A stretch of DNA of 64,000 nt from assembly GCA_028641055.1 (NCBI GenBank), contig CM054061.1, positions 59,628,825 to 59,692,824 of the forward strand. Reading direction: 5' to 3'. Under the pieces are notes generated by a model. It did not search any database, had not been told where the DNA came from, and saw only the letters and a program-made list of their open reading frames with translations. Shown piece by piece: positions 47,281 to 59,835 of this stretch. This DNA comes from Alopecurus myosuroides. Lineage: Eukaryota; Streptophyta; Magnoliopsida; Poales; Poaceae. Every line of letters begins with the position of its first letter. The stretch's first letter is position 1. The translations under genes were made by a program, and so were the position numbers.

Positions 47281-49378
47281 AAGAACTTCGTCCCGAAGTT
47301 CAACCTATCTCACGTAAAGATAGGTAGAGAGAACTTCTGTAGACCGTTGAATCTTCACAACTGTTTTCTTGTGTTGACATTGTCATGTGTAGCCTCTTGT
47401 CTTGATTGTTTACCTTCAACTGTCTTGCATGTGGATCTAGGACTATACCTGTTATTATGACAACCCTGTTTGCTATTACACCTTCCTAATGGTCTCATGA
47501 AGAACACATGGTATTTCCACCACATAGTGGATACCAAGTTTCGTCCTCCGATGAATCGGTAAGGTTTCCTATCTCTCACAACTTTCTGAAGAACATTTGG
47601 TACATTCACCAGGTGATGAATAACCAATAAGATTCTTCTTGTACACTGGATATTCTCTATGTTTAGGACTCCATTTGGTTCCATCTAATGGTCTCAAGAG
47701 GAATACTGCTCAAAGAAACTTGTACAACATAGTGTACATTAATTTAGACTCACCTATTTGGTGAAAATATCTTCGATTTTCCTCGAGTTTTAACTCTTTC
47801 CTATAGGTTACTATAACCTATTCCACTGGTTACTTCCTATGGTCCTTCTATATCTTTGGATTTTGACTTCTACGGGGTGACTCTATAAGTTCACTTACTG
47901 ATCTTCTACCTATTTCCTTCTCAGATATAGCTAATCATGTGATTTTCCTGAGCATCACTTGTGGTAGCTCACCATGTGTTGATGAAGTATCTCACCAACT
48001 CCAAACAAGATGTGGAATGTGGTCCATTCCCATCAGTGGCTTTATTGATCTCTGTCTTCTTGACTTCCTGGTCTTCCATAGCTTTGGTGGTTGCTTCAAT
48101 CTGCTGACAACTCAGACCGCTCTCATTCTAATCCTATACCCTCTAGACCAATAACATCAAGATAGAACTCCGTGTTTGCACATCAAGTTCAATCTTTATG
48201 TACAGATCTAGTCAATCAAAGATCCAAATAAGATCCAATAAACCCCAAATGCAGTTATCACTCATGCATCAAAAGCCTGTGAAATAAGAGTACTTAGAGG
48301 AAAACATCTCAAGTACCCAAGGCTCTTAAATGCTATACACTACAAGTAGGTATATATTACCTTGTAATCCTATTCTACACAACCACTCTTTGCCTAGGTA
48401 ATTACTCCAGTTGCATGCCTTACTGCAATAGAATAAACCAAGACAATATGATCCTAGAGTAGTGGTTGTCTAACTTGGTTCCATATAGGATTAAGTACCA
48501 TGTCAACTAAAGTCCTTCATCTTGATTACGCTAAACTTCTCATGGCATCTGTTGATCCTTCATGCTTTTGATCACCTTAGGAGTAGTAATGTAGCTTCCA
48601 TCAATGCTTATGCTTTCTCCTAATTCTATACTACATTATGATGATTCACCACTAGACTTGATAACGATGGATATGGTATATACCCCATTGTTACCATGGT
48701 TTTAATAACTCTTAGGGCTTCTTTGATTCATAGGATAGGAAAAGTGTAGGAATAGGAAAATTATAGGATTAGGATGGCATGTCTTGTTGAATCCTATGGG
48801 AAGAAGAAACATGTTTGATTGAGTGAAGGAATTTTTCCATGAGGTCCAACCTCATGTTATTTTCCTATGAAGTTTGTACTACAAGATTCCTATGTGAATT
48901 TTTCCTATAGGATATTGATCCTATGAATCAAACAGCTTCAAAGGAAAATTTCCTATAGGATTTCAATCCTACACAAATCCTTTAGCATTCCTATGAATCA
49001 AAGGAACCCTTAATGATTCTCTAACATTCTTTTTTAATGACCCCTATACTTACTCTACACTATGTTATACTCCATCCTATACATTCATAGAATGGGGTAA
49101 TCATCAATTTGACTTAATCATCTGTGACTATGTCAGAACTCTCCTCTTTACAATAGCACTGATACATGCTAGACTTCTAACTATTCATACCTAGGTATAC
49201 AGAAAATAGATAAGTAGATTTACTCAAGTTGAGTAAGAAATTCTATACAAGTATGATCATATCATTATCAAGTGAATGATTATCATAGTTGTAGGAAATG
49301 TGGTTTAGATGAGATGGCTTCCTATAATCTTTACCAACCTACAGATCTCCTAAAAGGTTTTAAACCTAAGGTCGCTTC
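47281..49378 (-). other. Non-coding interior of the LARD-like element
   Basis: 2.1 kb without a frame longer than about 110 codons and without recognised motifs. Near the PPT it reads, on the minus strand, GAACTTCGGGACGAAGTTC. Carries a Tourist-type MITE at 48715-49009. Confidence 0.65.
48715..49009. mobile_element. Tourist/Harbinger-type MITE, 295 bp
   Basis: Ends GGGCTTCTTTGATTCATAGG and, reversed, GGGTTCCTTTGATTCATAGG form inverted repeats, flanked by TTA on both sides (48712-48714, 49010-49012). The interior is full of CCTATAGGA-type pieces. A TTA duplication is typical of PIF/Harbinger MITEs. Confidence 0.88.
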
Positions 49379-49390
49379 GCTCTGATACCA
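49379..49390 (-). other. Primer binding site (initiator tRNA-Met) of the LARD-like element
   Basis: Minus strand TGGTATCAGAGC, two bases from the LTR end. A perfect match to the common plant iMet primer site. Confidence 0.9.
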
Positions 49391-51874
49391 TCTGTGGTGG
49401 CCCAGCACACCACTGCATGTGTAGTGCGCAAGTCGATGACATAATACTCACAGAAGGACTTATCCGTGAATATTACATCCCTCAGAGTAGTACAACTGAA
49501 ACACAGCGGGTCCAGGCAAAACTATAGGATACAAACTTCATTACAAAATCTCGAGAATCTCTTTTAAGAATCAAAGAAGATCTCATACAAATGAAACATC
49601 AGAAGAAGCAATTCGAAGATCCAAGCTAGAGAAGAACTCAAGCTCAGAACTAATCTGCTATGGCTGATGCCAGCCCTAATCTATGGCTTATAACAGCTAA
49701 CTCCAAGAATGGACTCCACCTACACCTTGATAGCTTCTCCTCCATCGGCGTTGTTGATGACGATGCTTCACTGACTAAATAGTATATGACTCCACCTAGC
49801 TTCATGGGGTAGCGATGGCTCCACGATGACGACTCCCTTAAGGCTTCAACTCTAAGCAGGGGGTCAAACGGGAACGAATGAGTAACGAGCGTTACTCAGC
49901 AAGTTCATGATATATAGTGGGTAGTTTGATGCACTAACTACAGCTTTAGACTCGAAAGAGTCATAAGCTAATGCAAGGTTTTGTAAAACTTTCTTCAAGA
50001 GGTTGCTTTTACTTCTGAAAACTATGCCCGCCAGACCATCACAGGACTAGAACTTCATGGAGTTGCCTTTCCGGTAGCGTTCGCAGTTCCTTCCCGGAAT
50101 AGGGGGTAACATGCCACATCCTTTTACACTCTGCAGAGGTGCGTTACTTTACCCATGGACGACCAATACCATGTTGCACAACCAGGCTTGAGATCCTGTC
50201 CACTCCCACTCAGGTGTGGGGCCCGGTTGTTGGTCCAAGCCAAACCGTGCTTCTCCGTACAAAGCATGCCCACCATTTCCGCCATCAGGTTGAACACCTG
50301 ATTCCACCCCTCACGATGGAGATCTACGCGCCCCTGGCAGACACTCATAGACCCCAGAGTCCATGGGACGTAAGGGCTCCCACCCATGTGCATGTAGTCC
50401 CGCAGAACCTACAGCGTCCGTCTCTGGCAGCCCGTTGACATGCGAACGAGAACAAATCAAAGCTTACTTACTCCCCCCATAGAAAACCCATGGTTAATGC
50501 AGAATTTACGGCGCACCGAGTTCTGACAGAATTTGTGATTAATTCCTAGGTAATACGTTCCCGTGCAGATGGAACCTTCCTTTGACCTATTCATCTTACC
50601 ATGGTTCCATCCGCCCACAAAACAGAACACTACCACTTGGGTAGTCATTCAATTAGTCATATTATTATAAAAATAGGATCATGCATTCTTTTGAGAAGAG
50701 GTGGTAATACGATAGGGTTTTTGCAAATAGTTTGTTATGAAGTACTGCAAAGGATATGAGCAAGTGATGAACTTGCCTGAGATTGAAATAGCAATAATAA
50801 TCCAGGTCTTTGGGTTCAAGGGTCTCATAGAAAATCCCGACATCTGTAAGATAGCAAAGTAGTCCCAGTAAGGACTACAGAAAACATTGGCAAGGATGAT
50901 ACATGCATAGTAATGAGATGCATCGTGAAATACCCTGGAAAATACCCCAGCTTACAAATGTAAGCCACGTTTGATACGATATCTTAATCACACAGAATTT
51001 TAGGTGAAATGTTTCATTACTTGGGTGATGTGGTTATTACTTCTTTTATACTTACAAGTGTTTCATTTTTTACTTAGCAAACAATTGTTATCATGTTTAG
51101 GTTATAAATTGTTATCAAATGATTAAACGAGAAAACAATATCAAATGGAAATCAACTATTAAAAAGGATATTAAAGATGTTTGATTTTATGTTCAAAAGT
51201 GTAGGGCTAATGACATCAAGTTTCTTTGAAAATGAGGAACTAATACATCTAACTCTATCATCACATACTTTCTAATTACTATGTGATGATAGGTTTAGTA
51301 GGTGTAAAAACATGAGAGTTTTTATTATTAAGGAAAATAACTTTGTGGTAATTGTTTCAGGTTATAATGGAATATTTCATAATTCAATTTATACCTTTGG
51401 AAACAAATTAACAAGTTGAAAAAAATGTTTTATGCTTGACATATTTGAATTGGAAATGCTTTTCTCTTTAATTTGGTATAACATTTTATGTTTTCTGAAA
51501 ATATTTAAATAAGTTATTATTTTATTAATTTTAAATGACTTAAATGATTAGACAAAACATTGCACACATAAAAACTTGGTCAAATGACCAGGAAAACATC
51601 ATAGATGAGTTGCATTTTCCATTTGGAGCATTTTGGTATATAACTTGTATTTTTTCCGATTTTATGAATATTTATTATTTTTCTCAAATTTTAAATGATT
51701 TAATTTAATTAAAGAAAATGTTTAATTTTTAAATTCATCAAATTATTTTTGAAAAGTTTATAAATAGATAGGTTTTATTTTTTTGAACACTAATATATTT
51801 TATTTACATTTTTCTGATATGTAAATTAAAAGATATTGATTTATTATGTTTAGTTAATTTTCTGTTTTTTTAAT

Positions 51875-51897
51875 TGACAGGTGGGTCCCACCTGTCA
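51875..51897. promoter_or_regulatory. TCP-type palindrome in the 5' LTR copy
   Basis: Same 23 bases as 43734-43756 with no change, although the surrounding 100 bases carry several differences. Confidence 0.7.
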
Positions 51898-52082
51898 TAT
51901 TTGGTTTAAATTAAAATTTAAAAGAAAAAGAAAAAGGGCTATGACGTCATGCAGACGTCACAGGTGATGTCACCAATCCCCAATCCTCACACTGGCTTCG
52001 CAATTGCGCGATGTGGAAGAAATTGATGCACTTCGTGGAGGATACTAGCTAGAGGAGCTCCGGGCGAATGCGGAAGTGGTGG

Positions 52083-52376
52083 TTATGTGACCAAATGGTC
52101 ACCGGAGTTAGTCTGGCGACCACTAGCGCGGCGGCGAGGTTCGGCCGACGGCAACTGTACACATCCGCCCACCAAATGTGAAATTAAAGGCACCCCTAGG
52201 TTCCCCTGCTCACCCTGGAGCTCGGGGAGGTGGTGGTGAACCTCGGCGAGGTCGAGGTTGCCGGTGGTGTGCTGTTTCCCGCAGCGGCCGGAGAGAAAGG
52301 GATGGCGAATTCCGGCAGTTCTCGGTCCTCCCAGCTTCCGTGCGTTCTCGAGGTGGAAGAGCATGACCAGGCGCAT
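52083..52376 (-). CDS. 97-codon leader frame in the 5' LTR copy
   Basis: Counterpart of 43942-44235 with 13 residue changes and no stop. In this copy a new ATG arises upstream (ACATGCCG near 52425), which would start another frame. No recognised function. Confidence 0.3.
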   Translation of the reverse strand: MRLVMLFHLENARKLGGPRTAGIRHPFLSGRCGKQHTTGNLDLAEVHHHLPELQGEQGNLGVPLISHLVGGCVQLPSAEPRRRASGRQTNSGDHLVT

Positions 52377-55300
52377 ATCCCCGTGGTCCTAATTTGTGAA
52401 GAGGTGACCGGAGTCGACGACGGCATGTGGCGGCTGGACTAGCTAGGGTTTGGCTGTTCTTCGCCTAGGAAACGAGAGAGAGGGAGACTGCGAGAGAGAG
52501 GAGCAGATGCAGACGCCTCCTTCTACTTATCCTCGCACAAAGGCGGTGAGGAGGAGGTGGCCGTGACGGCAGCGACGTCGTCATCTTCTCCTCTACCTTA
52601 TGGCAGAGGAAGAAGAAAGAGGAAACAAAATGATATTTTCGATGACCCCCTCAAGTTTTGGTTATTCACAGCGAGGTCCTTCTGTTAATGAAAACTGAAA
52701 AGAAACCCCTATTTTCAGGGCCTATTTGCAAACATAAAAAATAATAAAAATCATATTTGAATTCCTTATCAAATTTTACACCTCACCATGTTTTTTTTGG
52801 TGGATTTGAAGAATATTTGTATTTTTTGTTTAGGGTGCTAGATTAAGTGGTTTTGTTGTCTTATCTTCATTTTATTTATTAAGTAGCTGTTAAATTATTT
52901 TAGGCATGGTTATTATGATCAAACACAATAATCATGTGGTTAACAAAGTGGTGTACCCTAATTGGACAATTCTAAATACAAGTTCTTTTTATGAAATAAT
53001 TTTGGTAACACTACCTAGTAATTTTTCTATGCACTGAAATGAAAAATCACTCAATAGGAAATTTTATACCATGTCATTCTAAATGATTTACATTGGTGAA
53101 GGGACTTGTTACTTTCCTAATTGAAACTCTTAGCAAGTTTGGTTGACATTCTACTTAGGTGTGTGTAAGAAAGGGTTGCTGCTTTTAGTACTTGATTAAA
53201 TGGGAACTTGAGTGGCTTAGAAATCTTATTTGTTTGTTTTCCACCAGTTTCTAAATATGGATATTATCTCATGTTGTTTTAGATCATGTAATCATTTACA
53301 TGGTTATAAGTAGATGAATTTTTGTTATCATCTATTAGTCTTACATATGAAAAGGATATGGAAAACAAGGTATTAAGCTTGTTACCATTAACCTCCACAT
53401 ATCACAATACATGTGGATGCAATGGCTTATTATTGTTTCTTACTGGATAATTGTTTCCATTTAAAAGATTGTTAGGTGTTCCTCATCTTTGATGAGTTTG
53501 ACAGAGTTTAATGATTCTCTATTACATCCTAATGATTCACTGGATAAATTCTTATGCTCCCTTACTGAGGCAGTGTTGCTTCCTGTGGTCTTCTGTTCCT
53601 TGATGTTCTTCTCTCTAGTTTCCACTTGTTTTCAGATATTTCCTTGTTCAATAACAAGTGAATTAATCTCTTGGATTCCACCTTCACTGTCTCACCCTTG
53701 TGGTGAAAACAACCAATTACTCCAAGCAAAGATTTTACTTAGATGATCATAATGTGGTTTCTTGTTTCCTTAGCTCTATTCTTTCTTTTAGTTGATTGCA
53801 AAATAAATGTGGATGTAGTTTATGACATCAAGTTTCCATATGCCTATAAGAAGAATTTGTTAACAAGTGGGCCAGACTTGCCTCCAATTTACTACGCATA
53901 TACAATAGGTTGAGATGTACCATGTTATTCAACCTTTTGTTTATTTGTGTATGACACTCAAGTGTTTGAGTATACAAAAGTGATCTGTTAACAAGGTAGC
54001 TAGTCTTGTTATCAAACTACTTCTATATAACACTAACATTGGAGTATCACATTGTTTCAAGAGTGTTAATAAGATCAGATCAAGATATAAGAGTTTCCAA
54101 ATACCCTTATACTAGAGTGAAGTAGCACTTCTAGAATCCTCCAAAGAATCCTTCTTAAGATCTTCTTGTGGTAGTTCCTCTGTTCTTGTGGTTGCTTCTC
54201 TTGCAACATGACTTAGAGAAGATTGGAAGATACCAAGATGAAATGATCTAGATAAAATAACAAGATCTAGATTAATAGTTAGTTCCTGCTTTTATTATCC
54301 TTACATATACTTCTTATTTTATTTCCAAAAAGATAGATACTTGTTTCATACATGATTGGTTTTATTTAACTTTCAATCCAATTCCTCTAATAGAGGTTAT
54401 ATCTTGTTGTTATCCTTACTTGTATCCAAAGATACTTCAGTTGTAGAATTGTTGGATTTGAGTAGAGGTGTGAAATGCTTATGGAATGATGACTTAATAG
54501 TAAGTGGATCAAATGGCTCATTGAGATGTTGATATTTCATATGTTCACTTGTATAAGATGATTGTAACAATGAGCATGTGAAAGTTATTATGGTTTAATG
54601 ACTTATGTCATAGTTGTTATTAGTTCTCCCAGGTGTCATGATCTACTTTATATTCATCACTTTATTAAATTTGTCATTCATAATGCATGTATAGAGATTT
54701 GGGAATATCATATGTAGTGATCAAGGTTTATCAGTAGTTGAAGAAGATTCATTTCTTCTTGTAGATACTTCTTTTATGATGGATGAGATATGTACATATT
54801 CGATAAATATGTTAATACAATTATTATGTCATTTCCCACTTGTGGGTCTTGAGTTAAGACATGTGGGTATCATTTGTATTCTATTAAACCTTTGTTATTT
54901 ACTTGTGAAGGTTAACTTAGTAGTTACTAAATAATTTGGAAAGATGTGGTGTGAATGATTGGTGTCTTAAAGAGTTATTGTTTGAGAGGACATAACACCT
55001 CTATTAATGAGATGGTTCAATTATGTATTACTCATTGGTGGAAGTATGATTATCAGTTGTGTGAGTTGGTACTCACCCCTCTTTGGGTTGTAGATATCTA
55101 ATGAATTGTTCCAAGTCACTTTAAGACTTGTGGTTAAGCTTGTTGAGAGTTTGTGTTGGTCACAACCCATTATGGTTTGTGTAATAAGATGACTTGAATT
55201 TTAGAGATACTATGTTATAAAGATCACTCCAAATGTCCTCCTGACTAGATGAACTAGACCTATTTCATCATGTCAAGTGAAATTTTGGTCACTTTGCTTT

Positions 55301-55387
55301 GTTTAAACTTTCACGCCAAAATTTCCCGTATTTTTAGATGCATGCTTTGCAAATGCACATATTAAATTTAGATCCTTATAACTTCCC

Positions 55388-57019
55388 GTTGATTAACTTC
55401 TGTGATTTGGCCTCTATGTCGGTCTGTTTCACTTTTAATAATCAATTAATATTGCCACTACCCTGCTTATTTTTGGCTATGTGTCCTGTAATTTAGTTCC
55501 CCCGATACAGACCTAGATGATTATGTTTTATGTTATTACCATAAAAACAGGGCATAATTGGTAGTGAAGCTGTTTGCCATAGGAACTGGAGCGAATTTGC
55601 AGCAAAACCTTTCGTTGTCCAGGACTGAAGTAAAATTACTAAGTCGTCAATTTCATCTTATATACTATGAAGTCTTTTCTTGTCCTAAGCTGTACTTGCA
55701 GTTCTAATCATCGGTTCTTATGCAGCTTCTTAGCTCATGTAGAAGAGACGTGAATTTTTAGGACTCTTTGCAGTGATGAAGAATATAAAACCATGAGTAC
55801 TGAAAAAACGCTCAGAAAATCAAAAGAATAAGTGTTTGAGGATGGTGAGTTCTTCTGTCCTCATATTGTTTAGTAGTCAAATGTCTATAGATTATAATCT
55901 GGGGTTGAGGCATCTCATAAGTACTCAGGAGTATGTACAATCTGATCTAGTTTCATGTGACTTATTGTGTTTTATTTAACTTGAAGTACTTCTGAAGTAT
56001 TTTTAGATGCAAAATGTGTTGGAACAAAATTCTTGCTTAGGACATGAATACTACATAATTTATTCATTCTAGAATGACCATTTTAATTAAGATGTTATAG
56101 TTCTACTTAGTTAAATTGCAAAAGGTTTTACCCATAATATTAAATCATAGCATCAAAGCTATGGAGATTCTTTTCTGGTATGTCAGAATACTCCTTTTGT
56201 CTATCGCAAACAATATTGTATCAACTTTCCTCGAACAGGATCAGAAATCAGAGGACATGTTGGACACTTCCCAACTTTCGTTATTTGAAGTTTGCATGTT
56301 AATTTTTTTCTAGGAACTTATTTCCGTTTGACTAACATGTTTGATAACTGAAACATGCAGGTAGGTTGATGGAAATAAATGGTATTTACAAATACATCGG
56401 ACGGGGAGATGATACTGGAAGTTTGCATGTTGAAAGTTGTTAGATAGTTCATAGTTGTTAGGGACCGACAAATTGTGAAAATGTATGTAAATTGGTGTGA
56501 TTGTTTGCAAGAGAGCTTGAATGTCGTGAAATTCATTTTCTCTATAAATAATATAATTTTCTTTTCCTCTAGGCGAAAGCTAATTTTATTTCCGAGTCGA
56601 TGTACAGATCACGTAGTTTGTATATTAAATATGATTCATTGGTGGAACGTCTTTATAGCTTATAATACGTGCTAAACCATGATCGCATTAGACCAGACAA
56701 AAAAATATTAACATAATAAAAGAAATTTGAGACAGACGTCGCTAGCTTGGTAATAGAAAATTATGCGTTCATATGGGCGGTAGTAATGCCATGATAGTTC
56801 ATGTACCAAAAGCGTCCATAGGCTTGTAGAGATGCAATATGAGGCGTCTCCTATTTTTGTAGACACGCGCAGCAAAGCGTCCCTACAATCTTTGTGACGG
56901 TGCACTGGAAGACGCTTGAGAGACGTTTTGCATAAGCGGCTCTATAATGCGTTTGAGATGAAATAAAGCGCCTCCAACTATTAGATTGAGCGTCCCTATG
57001 TGACTATTGTGTTGTAGTG
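55388..57019 (-). mobile_element. CACTA-type element fragment, one terminus present
   Basis: The right end read on the minus strand is CACTACAACACAATAGTCAC, a CACTA-type terminus. The terminal 300 bases carry many short units built on GACGC(T) (GGGACGCT, GGACGCTTT, AGACGCC, AAGCGTCT, AAACGTCT), as expected for subterminal repeats. It follows the truncated LTR at 55387, so the other terminus is missing. The right flank ATATAGTTAGG equals the uninterrupted site in block A at 25347. The rest of the fragment shows no coding frame above about 110 codons; CATGCAGGTAGG near 56357 looks like exon border signals but is not supported further. Confidence 0.65.
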
Positions 57020-57961
57020 ATATAGTTAGGAAATCAAGACTATCAGAATATATGAGCCAGTCATAGAGGCATAATTGGGGATATAAATGGTGTTTATATT
57101 TATCACATGTATTAGAGTTTTCTCCGAATACTCACTATCCGGGACTAATAAATTATAGCACGGGACATAAACTTAATCACGAAATAAAAATATGAATAAT
57201 AATCTATTTATTATTGCAGCACTTGAGACTCTCACTCTACTTAATTGGGAAGACGACAACATTCTCACCCACAGCTTTGTGCGTGAGAATATATCCACCG
57301 GAATCCACCGACGTCATCATCAACACTCATTCTGCATCTTCGTGTTGGTAGCGGATAGATCTAACTTCTCTCTTAACTTCATAGACATTCCTGTTTGTTG
57401 CGCAAGACGAAGTTTTTTTAAATTTCATCGTAACCCAACAGCCTCTACGGAATATTTCCATCACGGGGGCCACTGCCCCCCCCCCCCCCCCCCCCTCCAC
57501 TTTCGAGCTCACGTTTAGCAGAGTCGCATCGATAAAATGCAATAATGTAATTTATCAAACCATGGTAAATAAAAATATAAAAGAGAAGAGTTCGCACCCA
57601 ATATATGTCATCTAGTTTTTCACTAGATGAAAGTAGAACACCAAATTCGGTTCGTCGTCTCTAAGCGACAACAACAAGTAGATAGTTCCGACGAATTTCA
57701 CACTCATATTATTTTGCTCGTCGTGCATCAAACTCTTGCGGGCGTGGGAAATGCCCAGCGTCAATTGTGTACTACTCTCTCATGTGTGTGGAAATTTTTT
57801 CAAAGAAAATGTCCACGCTTCAAAAACTGAAAATACATAATCGTTTGTTTCGTGAAGAGGCCAATGGTCAAATATTCAGATCAGCCAACCCATGCAGCAC
57901 CATCCATTAATGAAAATAAAATTACACATATAAGTCCCTAGGGAAAATAAACGCCATCTTC
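57020..57961. other. Block C copy of the non-coding segment 25347-26274
   Basis: About 98 to 99 percent identical to block A by eye. Contains a C-run of 20 at 57476-57495. No gene supported. Confidence 0.75.
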
Positions 57962-58858
57962 TGTGGTGACCCCATACACCATTGCATGCGTAGTGCACAA
58001 GTCATTGACATAACACGCATGGAAGGACTTATCCGTAAATATTACATCCCTCAGAGTAGTACAACAGAAACATAGAGGACCATATATTAGACACTGCTTA
58101 ATATTACAAGCCAAAAGTGAATAACGAGTTCAACGTCATCCTCGTCTAAGTGAGGAAGTTCGAGTAGCGCGGTGTTGAAGTGTGTCAAGCTAGTGCACAA
58201 ACATTAAAGTAAACTTAGAACCATTGGATCTCAGCAACCTAAGTATTAATATTCTAGCATTGCTCGGCTCGGTTCTTTATATGCCTAGGGTCTAATCCTC
58301 CTCCTCGGGGTCTTCAGCTCCATAGACTATCGGGTAGTCGAATCCTTCGACAGCACCTGACAGGTCTCGCTCCTCATACTAGATCTTATCATCCTAGGAA
58401 ACTCCATCGTACTCCTCCGGTATGTCTGTCAAGTCTAAGCATGGGTTCAAATGAAGAATGTGAGTAACGAGCGTTAGTCAGCAAGTTCCTCTAAGTAACA
58501 TTGGCATAGTGTATGATGCTCTAGCTACCACCTAAGACCGTTGGTCTTTGGTTTAATACAGGTTCTGTAAAACATTTCTTCAAATTTTAAGTTTTAACTA
58601 CGTCCGTTAGTCCCGCCGGGCGTCAAAATCTCATGGGAATCCTTTCTGGCCGTGAACGTAGCCTCCTCTTTGGACAAGGATGTAGCTGCTGCAATTTTTT
58701 GTTTTCTCTCTATAGAGGTGTTTCAGTTTACCCAACATAATTCCCAACCTTTTTGCTCTCTCCGCACATCATATGTGCCTTAGCCCGGTCAAAGTCTCCA
58801 AGTCATGCCGAGTACTTCCCTGTCTCCACACATCCGCTCAATGTGACGCAGCAGGTAT
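57962..58858 (-). mobile_element. Block C copy of the long LTR-like start
   Basis: Matches 26275-27172. Starts TGTGGTGACCCC and runs to the TAT before the CACTA element. Confidence 0.6.
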
Positions 58859-59388
58859 CACTACTAGGGAAAACCGTACCCAGGCGAATAGTTTTCAATT
58901 ACCGCAGGCGAATACCTGTTCGCCTGGGACCTAATTGCTAGTGGTAATGCTTTACCACAGGCGAACACACAAATGCACCTGTGGTAACTGAAGCTAGTGC
59001 TGGCGAACAAGTCCTATGCAGCTGCGGTATGTACACACAGAGCTGGCGAACAAGGCCTATGCGCCTGTAATGGCTGTTCGTCTGGGGTAACTAACCTATT
59101 CTCCTGTGCTAAGTTTTACATGTGTCAAATAAAAACAGAAAGCAAAATACATTCAATTGGCACAAACTACAAGAAATTAGAGCAAAATGAGAGAAAAATG
59201 ACGGATATACTCAAATTTAGAGATGACACAAATTACATTCAATTGACACTAAGTTAGAGATGCACAAAATAACATCGATCATCAACAACTAGTAGTCATT
59301 ACATAACATCGATCATCAACACATAATACACAAGTTTGTATTACATAGTCTCGATTCGAGATAGTTCAACAATATACAGAAAGTTTAG

Positions 59389-59694
59389 CTACACAAGCAC
59401 TATATTAAGTAGCATCAACACAAGGAGTATCAGCACGGCGATGGCGAAGGTGGTCATCCGGGCCCTCGTCGTCTCTGTCTTCTCTCTCGCTAGGTAAGTG
59501 GTGTATCGAGCTTCCGCCTCCACCATGGTCTTGTACCCCTTGTAGCTGTTGCCGCTGAAACCGTGCACCTATCTCCGACATTGTTCCCAATCGTTGTAGA
59601 CTCCGGGAACCCTACCCTTATACACAACATACCATGTCAGTTGTGCACAGGACAAAAATATGTGTTTAGCATGGAAATTGATAATAGACTGCAA
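59389..59694 (-). pseudogene. Viroplasmin/RNase H1-type ORF in block C, with a nonsense codon
   Basis: Counterpart of 27704-28009. The codon CAG (Gln after CRR) of block A is TAG here (59569-59571 on the plus strand reads CTA), stopping the domain in its middle. The downstream membrane segment remains readable. Confidence 0.65.
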
Positions 59695-59835
59695 ATAGCT
59701 ATCAAAAGAATAGGAGCATCAAGGTTTATGAATAAAACACGACAAATAAAGGACTAGAAGTTATATGATGCAAGTATATTGAGATTCTATGCATTGTAAA
59801 GTTAACCATAAGTATATACTAACATTTTGTCAATC

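Larger units (their letters stand above)
41257..55387 (-). mobile_element. LARD-like LTR retrotransposon with 6-kb LTRs and a 2.1-kb non-coding interior
   Basis: Two direct repeats, 41257-47264 and 49393-55387, about 96 percent identical by eye over sampled stretches. On the minus strand the LTR starts TGTAACATCCCAG and ends ..CACCACA. Next to the right LTR is TGGTATCAGAGC (49379-49390), the initiator-tRNA-Met primer site; next to the left LTR is GTTAAGGGGGAGATAC (47265-47280), the PPT. No gag or pol is found in the interior. Text before the PPT (GAACTTCGGGACGAAGTTC) resembles the end of chromovirus-type gypsy elements, so it may derive from one. The right LTR lacks its outer 18 bp, so no target duplication can be checked; the left flank is CCTGG. 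Confidence 0.88.
49393..55387 (-). repeat. 5' LTR of the LARD-like element, outer 18 bp missing
   Basis: Matches 41257-47264 from TGTGGTGGCCC on, but stops at CTTATAACTTCCC. The partner continues AAACACTGGGATGTTACA, which is absent here and replaced by unrelated sequence from 55388. Confidence 0.88.
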
